Part shown: positions 25,940 through 32,486 of the stretch, piece by piece | Layout of the letters: each line of letters starts with the position of its first letter | Numbering within the stretch: the stretch's first letter is position 1 | Position numbers and translations under genes: made by a program | Notes under the pieces: generated by a model | Told to the model about the DNA's origin: nothing | Databases searched by the model: none | What the model saw: only the letters and a program-made list of their open reading frames with translations | Source: Treponema sp. | Lineage (GTDB): Bacteria; Spirochaetota; Spirochaetia; Treponematales; Breznakiellaceae | NCBI GenBank assembly: GCA_009786455.1 | Contig: WQTD01000004.1 | Location: forward strand, 65,649 to 98,134 | DNA length: 32,486 bases | Direction of reading: 5' to 3'

Positions 25940-26890
25940 TTAAATTGACTGCCGTTCAATAACATTTACCCTTACCCCGTCTTCAAGAAGAGTCTGACCG
26001 CGGGCGACTACTTCTTCATCAGGCGAAAGACCGTCCTGAATTTCAAGAATTCCGTCTATAAGGATTCCGGGCACTACATTTCTTTTCTTTACAATTTTAT
26101 ATTCGGGACTTTCAGGATCGTTTTGGACGACGTATACATACTGCTCGCCGAAGCGTGAAAGCATTGCTGTTGACGGAATTCTTACGATGTCTTCCTTCGC
26201 TTCAGTTATGATTTTAACCTTTGCGAACATTCCCGGTTTTAATTTTGAACCAGTGTCAGATACATTAATCCGCACTTCCATTGTGCGGGAAGCCAGATCG
26301 ATTGTAGGAGACAGTTCGCTTATGCTTCCCTGAAAAATATCGCCTGGCCATGCGTCAAGGGTTACAGTGCAGGGAAGATTCAACGCCATTTTGGAAACAA
26401 AACGTTCCGCTATATGAAGTTTTATTTCAAGAGCACCGCCTCCTGTAATCCGCGCTAAGGGTACCGCCTGACTTATTGTCATTCCAATCTGCGCGGGGAC
26501 TGCGACTATTGTTCCGGCGATGGGAGCTGTTACTAAACTCTGTCTGAACGTCATGCCGGGACGGGATGGATCAACTGCCGCTACGGGAGTTCCCCTGTTA
26601 ACCCATCTGCCGACTGATGTGTATATCTCTACAACCTTGCCTGCTGTATCAGAATATACGTCAATGGTAGAACCTGCGACTATATCTCCTGATAAAGAAA
26701 TATAATCCTGAATCTGTCCACGGCTTGCAAGGGTGGTGTTTACCGCAAATATCGGACGCGTGATTTCCGGCGGCGCCGCTGTGTTGGGTTTTTCACCTGA
26801 ACAACTCACTGTTAACAAGATTGTAATTAAACCTGATATTAAAATTCTGCGTCTCCGCGCTTTTGCGTGAATTATTTCGAAAATAATCAT
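25940..26890 (-). CDS. RND periplasmic adaptor (membrane fusion) lipoprotein
   Basis: The product has 316 residues. A basic start with four consecutive Arg is followed by a hydrophobic core ending LTVSC, a relaxed spirochete-style lipobox with Cys about residue 30, so it is probably lipid-anchored. The lipoyl/barrel-sandwich halves are visible around 55-150 (GDIVAGSTIDVYSDTAGKVVEI, then VTAPIAGTIVAVPAQIG), without a long helical hairpin between them. A beta-barrel domain (PCTVTLDAWPGDIFQGSISELSP) and a membrane-proximal domain to the end follow. It links the pump to the outer channel. The ATG overlaps the channel gene stop as ATGA, and AAGGAG lies 6 bases before it. Confidence 0.93.
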   Translation of the reverse strand: MIIFEIIHAKARRRRILISGLITILLTVSCSGEKPNTAAPPEITRPIFAVNTTLASRGQIQDYISLSGDIVAGSTIDVYSDTAGKVVEIYTSVGRWVNRGTPVAAVDPSRPGMTFRQSLVTAPIAGTIVAVPAQIGMTISQAVPLARITGGGALEIKLHIAERFVSKMALNLPCTVTLDAWPGDIFQGSISELSPTIDLASRTMEVRINVSDTGSKLKPGMFAKVKIITEAKEDIVRIPSTAMLSRFGEQYVYVVQNDPESPEYKIVKKRNVVPGILIDGILEIQDGLSPDEEVVARGQTLLEDGVRVNVIERQSI

Positions 26891-28350
26891 TGGTTGCTCC
26901 TTCCCGAGAGAGTTCCGAAAGGAACTCCTATTGAATATTCAAGGTCAATGAGACCGTTTACATAATTAAACTGCTGTTCAAGCATTTGGACGCGCGCCTG
27001 CTGAAGCGACTGCAGAGAATTTTGAACCTGAAAATAATCCTGTAGTCCTGCCTGATATGCCTGTTCTGTAAGCCGGTATGCCTGTTCGGCTATTCGAACA
27101 GTCTGCGCCTGCGCTGCAGTGCTTGTACGAAGCCTTTCCAGACTAAGGACTGTATTATAAACTTCAATTTCAGTTCCGTTGATCATCTGCGATAAACCCA
27201 GATTGGCGGTTTTAATCTGATCATCCATATTTTTTATTCCCTGAAAATCGGCGCTGAAAGGAATAAGGCTGTGCAGGCGGAGTCCCAGTGAAATTGTAAG
27301 AGAACCTGTATTCATCCAGTTGTCGCCGTTGAACCATGAGTTATCCCACGGACCGACAAGAATAGAATTGTTGTTCCAGCTTAATGTCAGCGACGGGGTG
27401 AGTGAATAAACCGTCGCCGTGCGTGCGCTTTCCAGCATCGCGATTGTTTGTTTTAATTCCTTGATCTCAGGTTTTTCCTTTGACGCTCTTGAAATCATTT
27501 CTGTTACATCAAGCGGTGCGTACTCTTCGTTATGTGTAATGGGTTCAAGTTCAAAGGGAGTGGTGTAGTCCATGCCGAGGAACATGGCAAACTGCGCCAT
27601 GGAAAGCTTAAGCCCGTTTTCTGCCTGATCAATTGTCGGACGCATGTTTTCACGGGCGACCTGCGCCTGTAAAAGCGTTAGTTCGGGAGCAAGACCGGCG
27701 TTGTAGTTCGCCTGCGCCATCTGCACCTGGCGTTCCACATTCGCGTATGCCGTGCGCAGTAACGCGATGTTTTCCTGCAGGAGCAGCATGTTGTGATAGG
27801 ATTTTCGAATGTCGCGTTCAAGCTGAGCTTTTATTTTTTCGTATGTTATAAGCCCGCCGTGGTAATCAAGGCTCAGGCGTTTCATGTTTTCAAACATCGC
27901 AAAGTTTAAATTCAGGGAAGCCTGTATTGTTCCCGCCAGGCGCCACGGAGAAACGTCTACAGAGTAGGGAGTTACAGCATATAATGTTTCCGCCGGAAGC
28001 AGAGGGATTTGCATTGCTGGAGGAAGGCTGCTGTTAAATGTTCCGTATATTGGATTTAATAATGTTGATAAATCAACGCTTGGGACAACCCCTGAAGCCG
28101 TAGTCGCGTTGTTATCCTTCATTAAGGAACCTGCGACAGTAACGCTGGGGATAAACTGATTCCACGATAATTCGGAAGCCCTCTTTTTTGTTTCAAGGCT
28201 TGTTCTTGACGATTCAAGCCCAAGGTTGCTTTTAATCGCCATCTGCACCGCTTCATCGGGGCTGAGGCGAATGGTCTGCGCATATAATCCCGCAGAAATT
28301 ATAAAGAAAAGAAGCGGTAATAAAGACGCACATCGTTTTTTTATGTTCAT
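26887..28350 (-). CDS. TolC-like outer membrane efflux protein
   Basis: The product has 487 residues. A Sec signal peptide (1-25) ends GLYAQ. Two repeated outer-membrane-efflux halves follow, each with long amphipathic helices (AVQMAIKSNLGLESSRTSLETKKR near the start; ANYNAGLAPELTLLQAQVARE in the middle; RIAEQAYRLTEQAYQAGLQDYFQVQNS near the end). The NAGLAPELTLLQAQ and QAGLQDYFQVQN phrases are the usual helix-turn signatures. It should form a trimeric channel through the outer membrane and periplasm for the adjacent RND pump. AAAGGAG lies 7 bases before the ATG, inside a 13-bp palindrome. The predicted promoter overlaps the end of the regulator gene. Confidence 0.93.
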   Translation of the reverse strand: MNIKKRCASLLPLLFFIISAGLYAQTIRLSPDEAVQMAIKSNLGLESSRTSLETKKRASELSWNQFIPSVTVAGSLMKDNNATTASGVVPSVDLSTLLNPIYGTFNSSLPPAMQIPLLPAETLYAVTPYSVDVSPWRLAGTIQASLNLNFAMFENMKRLSLDYHGGLITYEKIKAQLERDIRKSYHNMLLLQENIALLRTAYANVERQVQMAQANYNAGLAPELTLLQAQVARENMRPTIDQAENGLKLSMAQFAMFLGMDYTTPFELEPITHNEEYAPLDVTEMISRASKEKPEIKELKQTIAMLESARTATVYSLTPSLTLSWNNNSILVGPWDNSWFNGDNWMNTGSLTISLGLRLHSLIPFSADFQGIKNMDDQIKTANLGLSQMINGTEIEVYNTVLSLERLRTSTAAQAQTVRIAEQAYRLTEQAYQAGLQDYFQVQNSLQSLQQARVQMLEQQFNYVNGLIDLEYSIGVPFGTLSGRSNQ

Positions 28351-28351
28351 T

Positions 28352-28364
28352 AAAGGACTCCTTT
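28352..28364. promoter_or_regulatory. 13-bp perfect palindrome covering the ribosome-binding site of the TolC-like gene
   Basis: AAAGGACTCCTTT is a perfect 6+1+6 palindrome ending 1 base before the start codon (minus strand). As RNA it can fold AAAGG, loop AGU, CCUUU, hiding the AAAGGAG ribosome-binding site. Confidence 0.55.
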
Positions 28365-28373
28365 GCCCGTTTT

Positions 28374-28402
28374 AATATAATCATTTTTAATCATCGTTTA
28401 AA
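28374..28402 (-). promoter_or_regulatory. Promoter of the channel-adaptor-pump genes
   Basis: On the minus strand, TTTAAA (28402-28397), a 17-bp spacer and TATATT (28379-28374) lie over the last codons and stop of the regulator gene. Transcription would start about 17-20 bases before the channel start codon. This would let the pump genes be expressed separately from the regulator. Confidence 0.45.
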
Positions 28403-29608
28403 GCCTCCAAGCCCCTGGGTTATATATTTAAAAAGCATTCTTATATCGTTATGCGCCATAGACAAACCTTTTTTGGTTTCTTCCCTGCTTACAAACGGTC
28501 TTGTCAGTATATTTATCAACAAAAACAGCATCCAGTAGGAGATTTTTTGTTTTTCTCCTTCTTCCGCGTTTAAAAGGTTTTCAATTTCAACATCTTCAAA
28601 CAGCCTGAAAATTTCATGGTTTTTATCCGGTTTGCCAAGATCAAGTTTCCGGGTGCGTATCCAGCTTATCGCGACAAGAATTTCCGGGCGCGATCTCATG
28701 TAAACCGCAATGGAAAAAATTCCAAGATACAGCTGTTCGGCGCTGTCCGCCGACATATTAATGGCATTATGCGCAAATTCAATTATTCGTCTAAACTCGG
28801 TTGTAAAAAGGCGGCGCAGCATATCCTTTTTATTTTTAAAATGCCCGTACAGGCTGCTCTTTGAAAATCCCATGCGTTTGGCTACCATTTCCATGGAAGC
28901 GTTCCACGGACCTGCCTCTGCGACAGCTTCCGCGACAGCCCTGAAAAGGGGTTCAGGTTCCGCGCCTGGTTTCATGGCGTTAATTTGTTTTTCCATTTTG
29001 TCAAAATCAAGAGCGTCAATCTTCCGGGAAGTAATTTTCAATCCGTGTTTTATCACTTCGTGTATTGATGAAATAATTTCTTTTATTTCATTGTCCGAAG
29101 GAATTTCATCAATTAAATTCCTGCTTTTATGAAAATGCATCATAAAAAAAGTAAGGGTGGCAAAAACCAGAGTTATGATCACAGGATTTGTATCATATTT
29201 TCTATTGATGATGATATGAAAATTTTCCATATCCACGCCGCGCGTTTTAAGATTCTCGGATAAATATCTGCTGTCAATGTTATGATCATATATGTTAATC
29301 AGGGAAAAAATTAAAGCATATTCGTTCCGGGCGAAATAACCGGTTATGCTCTGTATGATGGAAAAAATTCCTTCATCGGTATCTGTGGTTTGCATGGCTT
29401 TTTCAAAGCCTGATTTGACAGAAAATGAAAAATCGTCAATAAAATAGTCAGCCATGGCGGAGGTTAACGCTTTTTTATTTTCAAAATGGCGGTATAACGC
29501 AGGTTTACTGACACCCAGCGCTTTTGAAAGCTGTGTGAGGCTTGTTTTCCGGTAAAAATTACGACCCCAGACTTTGAAGGCTGCCGTAATAATTTCTGTT
29601 TTTGTCAA
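28391..29608 (-). CDS. Tandem TetR-family regulator (two TetR units in one chain)
   Basis: The product has 405 residues from the TTG at 29608, which has AAGGGG 5 bases upstream. A GTG at 29614 would add two residues but touches that ribosome-binding site. Usual TetR proteins have about 200 residues; this one holds two. The first helix-turn-helix is at about 21-48 (TSLTQLSKALGVSKPALYRHFENKKAL) with its ligand-binding helices to about 190. After a polar linker the second is at about 236-263 (ASMEMVAKRMGFSKSSLYGHFKNKKDM), with a second helical domain to the end. It likely represses the efflux operon that follows on the same strand and its own promoter, where a 20-bp near-palindrome lies. The ligand is unknown, probably a pump substrate. 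Confidence 0.88.
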   Translation of the reverse strand: MTKTEIITAAFKVWGRNFYRKTSLTQLSKALGVSKPALYRHFENKKALTSAMADYFIDDFSFSVKSGFEKAMQTTDTDEGIFSIIQSITGYFARNEYALIFSLINIYDHNIDSRYLSENLKTRGVDMENFHIIINRKYDTNPVIITLVFATLTFFMMHFHKSRNLIDEIPSDNEIKEIISSIHEVIKHGLKITSRKIDALDFDKMEKQINAMKPGAEPEPLFRAVAEAVAEAGPWNASMEMVAKRMGFSKSSLYGHFKNKKDMLRRLFTTEFRRIIEFAHNAINMSADSAEQLYLGIFSIAVYMRSRPEILVAISWIRTRKLDLGKPDKNHEIFRLFEDVEIENLLNAEEGEKQKISYWMLFLLINILTRPFVSREETKKGLSMAHNDIRMLFKYITQGLGGFKR

Positions 29609-29619
29609 TTCCACCCCTT

Positions 29620-29639
29620 GTTACCGAACGGTCGTTAAC
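29620..29639. promoter_or_regulatory. Putative operator of the tandem TetR regulator
   Basis: GTTACCGAACGGTCGTTAAC is a 20-bp near-palindrome with 8 of 10 base pairs symmetrical and an inner ACCG/CGGT pair, the kind of GC-rich core in AT-rich flanks typical of TetR/AcrR operators. It lies just upstream of the regulator start and next to a weak minus-strand -10 (TATGTT, 29642-29637), so binding would cover the start point. The rest of the 131-bp divergent gap is AT-rich and must hold the YhhN gene promoter. Confidence 0.6.
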
Positions 29640-29739
29640 ATAACCATAACAATTTTAAACACAAAAAGCAACCATATTAATAAATAAATTTGTTATTATT
29701 TGAATTTAAACATATCATAATGAGAGAGGGAGCGAATAA

Positions 29740-30384
29740 GTGGATTTAAAACTGATTTTTTTAATAATTCTGGGAATTGTTTCAATTGCTTATCTTGTTT
29801 CCCTGTATTTTAAATTTTCCATTTACCAGGCTGTTTTAAAGGCAAGCCTTGTACCTCTTGTTTTGGCTGTTTATCTTGTTGCAGCTGATAAAATACTCGT
29901 TTTAATAGTTTTAGCTCTCATATTCGGATGGATTGGCGATATTTTCCTTCTAAAGGGAAATAATTTTCGTTTTTTCAGTATCGGTCTTGTCAGTTTTCTG
30001 CTGGGGCATATTTGCTACATTATTGCAATGTACGGCTTTATTGAGCAATTTAATGTGACAGTTCTTGTTATAAGCGCCGCTTTGTCGGTAATTTTCGGTC
30101 TTACCGCTTTCAGGATTGTTAATCCGGTTAAAATAATGAAAATACCTGTTTTCGCGTATAAAACGATAATACTTGTAATGGTTATTTTCGCGTTACAGAT
30201 TTTTGTTACCTCAGGCGGCAGATTCGGCATTCTTGTTTTTACAGGCAGCCTTTTATTTTTGGCTTCTGATTCAACTCTTGCCTATGATACATTTAAAAAA
30301 AAGACAAAATACGGAAAATATTTTTTAATGTTTACATATATTCTGGCGCAGCTTTTAATCGCTTTAGGTTTCGCGGCGGTTTAG
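29740..30384 (+). CDS. YhhN/TMEM86-family membrane protein, possible lysoplasmalogenase
   Basis: The product has 214 residues and a GTG start, with GAGAGGGAG about 7 bases upstream. Seven or eight membrane helices fill the whole length. Family marks are WIGDIFLL (about 67-74), FSIGLVSFLLGHICYI (about 81-96) and LLFLASDSTLAYDTF (about 171-185), with the conserved polar Asp and His residues buried in helices. Characterised relatives (mammalian TMEM86B) cut the vinyl-ether bond of lysoplasmalogens, and treponemes contain plasmalogens, so a lipid role is plausible but unproven here. Its stop is 3 bases before mtnA, so the three genes to the right form one operon. It is not an obvious methionine salvage partner. 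Confidence 0.82.
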   Translation: MDLKLIFLIILGIVSIAYLVSLYFKFSIYQAVLKASLVPLVLAVYLVAADKILVLIVLALIFGWIGDIFLLKGNNFRFFSIGLVSFLLGHICYIIAMYGFIEQFNVTVLVISAALSVIFGLTAFRIVNPVKIMKIPVFAYKTIILVMVIFALQIFVTSGGRFGILVFTGSLLFLASDSTLAYDTFKKKTKYGKYFLMFTYILAQLLIALGFAAV

Positions 30385-30387
30385 CTT

Positions 30388-31503
30388 ATGAATATTGACG
30401 GTTCGCATTACAGAACGATTTGGCTGAAGGAAGGTTCTCCTGATACCGTACAGATTATCAATCAGAAGGCTCTTCCTTTTAAATTTGAAATTCTTGACCT
30501 CCGCTCTTTGGAAGATACCGCCAAAGCGATAAAAGATATGTATGTGCGCGGTGCTGGTCTTATTGGAGCTTCCGCGGCTTTCGGCATGTATCTCGCTTTT
30601 TTTGGAGCAAAAGAAAATCCTTGTAATAAAGAAAATATTGATAAAGCGGCTCTTTTACTTAAAAATACCCGTCCCACTGCCATCAATCTTTCATGGGCTG
30701 TTGACAGAATGGTTTCGTGTCTTTTAAAAAAGGAGGAGATGACGCCCGAACAAAAAAGGGAAGCTGCGCTGAAGCAGGCGCAGGAAATCGCCGATGAAGA
30801 CGCGGAATCCTGCAGACAGATCGGTCTTCATGGACTTGATATTATTAAACAGATCTCAAAAAAGAAAAAAGGAGAAACTGTAAATATACTGACCCACTGC
30901 AACGCAGGATGGCTTGCCTTTGTCGATTACGGCTCAGCGCTTTCTCCGGTTTATGCGGCTTTTGATCAGGGAATAAAAGTTCACCTCTGGGTTGATGAGA
31001 CTCGTCCGCGCAACCAGGGAGCGTCCCTTACAGCATGGGAACTTGCGCAGCACGGGGTAAGCTGTGATCTAATCCCTGACAACGCGGGAGGGCATCTTAT
31101 GCAGCGCGGCATGGTTGACCTTGTGATCACAGGAGCGGACAGAGTTACGCGAAACGGAGACGCCGCGAATAAAATCGGCACATACCTGAAAGCAGTGGCG
31201 GCAAAAGAGAATGATATTCCTTTTTACATCGCGCTTCCTTCTTCAACTTTTGATTTTAAAATGAAAGACGGAGTTAAGGAGATTCCCATTGAAGAGCGGG
31301 ATTCCTCTGAAGTAAGGTATGTTGAGGGAAAAAACAGCGAAGGAAAAATTGAAACAGTGCAGATTTGCCCTGACAAAACGACCGCGCGGAACTGGGGCTT
31401 TGACGTTACGCCTGCAAAATATATAACTTCTTTTATAAGTGAAAGAGGTATTTGTCAGGCGGATGAAAAAGGGATAATATCCTTATACCCTGAGTTTGGT
31501 TAA
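30388..31503 (+). CDS. mtnA: S-methyl-5-thioribose-1-phosphate isomerase
   Basis: The product has 371 residues, close to the usual 350. It converts methylthioribose-1-phosphate to methylthioribulose-1-phosphate in the cytoplasm, as part of 5'-methylthioadenosine salvage. Evidence is RGAGLIGASAAFGMYLA (about 53-69), THCNAG with the catalytic Cys171, DETRPRNQGASLTAWEL and TGADRVTRNGDAANKIGTY with the catalytic Asp251. The Cys-Asp spacing of 80 equals that of B. subtilis MtnA (Cys160, Asp240). The closely related eIF2B alpha subunits lack this pair. No ribosome-binding site is visible before the ATG, and with 3 bases to the previous stop, translation is probably coupled. mtnP follows after 19 bases and supplies the substrate. 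Confidence 0.95.
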   Translation: MNIDGSHYRTIWLKEGSPDTVQIINQKALPFKFEILDLRSLEDTAKAIKDMYVRGAGLIGASAAFGMYLAFFGAKENPCNKENIDKAALLLKNTRPTAINLSWAVDRMVSCLLKKEEMTPEQKREAALKQAQEIADEDAESCRQIGLHGLDIIKQISKKKKGETVNILTHCNAGWLAFVDYGSALSPVYAAFDQGIKVHLWVDETRPRNQGASLTAWELAQHGVSCDLIPDNAGGHLMQRGMVDLVITGADRVTRNGDAANKIGTYLKAVAAKENDIPFYIALPSSTFDFKMKDGVKEIPIEERDSSEVRYVEGKNSEGKIETVQICPDKTTARNWGFDVTPAKYITSFISERGICQADEKGIISLYPEFG

Positions 31504-31522
31504 TTTTATATTGGAGGAAGAT

Positions 31523-32272
31523 ATGGCAAAGATCGGAATAATCGGCGGAAGCGGACTTGATAATCCTGACATTTTATATAATCCGCATGATGAAATTGTG
31601 AAGACGCCTTACGGTGATCCTTCTTCGCCCCTTAAACACGGAGAAATTAGCTTTGTTGGAGTAGTCCTTATTGCGCGCCACGGAAGGGAGCATACAATTC
31701 CGCCGACGCAGGTAAATTTCCGCGCCAACATTCATGCGCTTAAAGACGCCGGATGCACTCATATTCTTGCCACCACGGCGGTCGGCTCCCTGCGTGATGA
31801 GATAGACAGGGGAGATATGGTAATTATCGATCAGTTTATCGATTTCACAAAACAGAGGAAGATGACTTTCCATGAAAGTTTCCAGCCACACAAACCTGTT
31901 CATCAGGTAATGGCTGATCCGTTCGATCAGGATTTGCGCGGTCTTTTGATTGCCGAGTGCCGCAAAAAAGAGCTTTCGTTTCATCCGAATGGAACTGTCA
32001 TAACAATAGAAGGTCCGCGTTTTTCAACAAGAGCAGAATCGCTTATGTTCCGCAGCTGGGGAGCGGATATCATCAATATGTCAACAGCGACAGAAGCTGT
32101 TCTTGCAAACGAAGCGGGTATTCCCTACGCTGCGATAGCGATGAGCACGGATTTTGACTGCTGGAAACCGTATGAAGAGTCAGTAAGCTGGGAAGCAATC
32201 GCGAAAATATTTGCAGATAACGCGCAGGATGTCACGGATTTGCTGAAGGGCGTCATTCCCCATATTAATTAA
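31523..32272 (+). CDS. mtnP: S-methyl-5'-thioadenosine phosphorylase
   Basis: The product has 249 residues from the ATG at 31523, which has GGAGG 5 bases upstream; an in-frame TTG at 31496 would overlap mtnA and bury that site. The enzyme cleaves methylthioadenosine with phosphate to adenine and methylthioribose-1-phosphate. Evidence is the phosphate loop IGGSGL (about 6-11), RHGREHTIPPTQVNFRANI, TTAVGSLRDEI, IEGPRFSTRAES, NMSTATEAVLANEAGI and STDFDCWK. The two Asp in TDFD are those that read the 6-amino group of adenine in MTA phosphorylases, so this is not a guanosine/inosine phosphorylase. It relieves product inhibition of polyamine synthesis and feeds MtnA. A strong terminator follows. 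Confidence 0.95.
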   Translation: MAKIGIIGGSGLDNPDILYNPHDEIVKTPYGDPSSPLKHGEISFVGVVLIARHGREHTIPPTQVNFRANIHALKDAGCTHILATTAVGSLRDEIDRGDMVIIDQFIDFTKQRKMTFHESFQPHKPVHQVMADPFDQDLRGLLIAECRKKELSFHPNGTVITIEGPRFSTRAESLMFRSWGADIINMSTATEAVLANEAGIPYAAIAMSTDFDCWKPYEESVSWEAIAKIFADNAQDVTDLLKGVIPHIN

Positions 32273-32299
32273 GAGTACCCGACTTTACGGACAGACCTT

Positions 32300-32337
32300 G
32301 CATTTTCCCGCCTGAAGGCTGCGAAAATGCGTTTTTT
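32300..32337 (+). terminator. Rho-independent terminator after mtnP
   Basis: GCATTTTC (32300-32307) pairs perfectly with GAAAATGC (32323-32330), with a further GCC/GGC pair inside the loop, and is followed by six T (32332-32337). It lies 27 bases after the mtnP stop and closes the operon. Confidence 0.85.
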
Positions 32338-32342
32338 AAGGT

Positions 32343-32378
32343 AGTCTGTCTATAATGTGTCCACATTTTAGACAGACT
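32343..32378. repeat. Long near-perfect inverted repeat
   Basis: Arms 32343-32359 and 32362-32378 are 17 bases each with one mismatch and a 2-base centre. The arm reads AGTCTGTCTATAATGTG. No T-run follows, so it is not a simple terminator. It looks like a cruciform-forming protein site or joined ends of a mobile element. Confidence 0.75.
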
Positions 32379-32408
32379 CTAATGTACATCCCCCGATTAT
32401 ACGGACAG

Positions 32409-32486
32409 CAAATTAAGCCGCAGAATTATTTTGATATGTTACTGGTATAGCATATCCTAAAGATGAGTGTCTACGACACCTGTTAT
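32409..32486. other. Non-coding right edge with two small inverted repeats
   Basis: No reading frame with coding character is visible. GATATG/CATATC (32433-32438 and 32451-32456, with TAC/GTA inside) and GTGTC-TAC-GACAC (32467-32479) are short inverted repeats. They may be regulatory sites for a gene beyond the window. Confidence 0.4.

Larger units (their letters stand above)
32278..32408. repeat. Pair of 17-bp direct repeats flanking the terminator and a second hairpin
   Basis: CCCGACTTTACGGACAG (32278-32294) and CCCGATTATACGGACAG (32392-32408) match at 15 of 17 bases, 114 bases apart. Between them lie the mtnP terminator and a separate long hairpin. The differences argue against a fresh target-site duplication. 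It may be a decayed miniature element or a repeat family of the genome. Confidence 0.55.

Noticed and set aside
31496-31522. Extended TTG start for mtnP
   Set aside because: The ATG at 31523 has GGAGG at the right distance and begins the conserved IGIIGGSGL phosphate-loop region as in homologues.
32351-32356. TATAAT inside the left arm of the long inverted repeat, possible promoter
   Set aside because: No -35 element at a suitable distance; the word is part of the hairpin arm.

Overview
The window looks like chromosomal DNA from a treponeme-like spirochete of moderate GC content. The evidence is indirect: a secreted cyclophilin-FKBP fusion lipoprotein of the type I recall from Treponema denticola, a MurA with Asp in place of the catalytic Cys (as in spirochetes, chlamydiae and mycobacteria), relaxed lipoboxes, many exported TPR and beta-propeller proteins, and a TraB-family membrane protein. 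No rRNA, tRNA, CRISPR array or intact insertion sequence was seen. All genes are tightly packed and the longest non-coding stretch is about 214 bases at the right end.

Layout. 1-2099 (+): the end of an unidentified gene, then an exported beta-propeller/HEAT protein. 2163-4890 (-): a membrane-anchored unknown with a proline-rich tail, overlapping a TPR lipoprotein. 4962-7525 (+): an exported TPR protein overlapping a TraB-family protein. 7529-9922 (-): murA-rmuC. 9970-11226 (-): an MFS transporter. 11397-12029 (+): a lone serine recombinase. 12106-20475 (+): a thioester-type bacterial alpha-2-macroglobulin lipoprotein followed by pbpC, a periplasmic defence and repair pair. 20507-21562 (+): the cyclophilin-FKBP lipoprotein. 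21605-22375 (+): a PilZ protein. 22393-29608 (-): an efflux operon with, in transcription order, a double TetR regulator, a TolC-like channel, a membrane-fusion lipoprotein, an RND pump and a small PII-like protein. 29740-32272 (+): a YhhN/TMEM86 membrane protein, mtnA and mtnP, closed by a strong terminator and a cluster of short repeats.

The most notable signals are regulatory. Four genes (murA, alpha-2-macroglobulin, cyclophilin-FKBP, PilZ) have a -35/-10 pair whose last -10 base lies exactly 7 nt before the start codon, and none has a Shine-Dalgarno sequence. This predicts leaderless mRNAs. A fifth gene, the TPR gene at 4962, is similar. Two other genes, pbpC and the TolC-like gene, have their ribosome-binding site inside a perfect 13-bp palindrome. 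The efflux regulator is a tandem fusion of two TetR units and faces a 20-bp near-palindrome over its own promoter. The pump operon ends in an overlapping PII-like gene, and the pump carries two Gly/Met-rich loops in its porter region.

All family assignments come from reading motifs by eye. No database search or computation was run.
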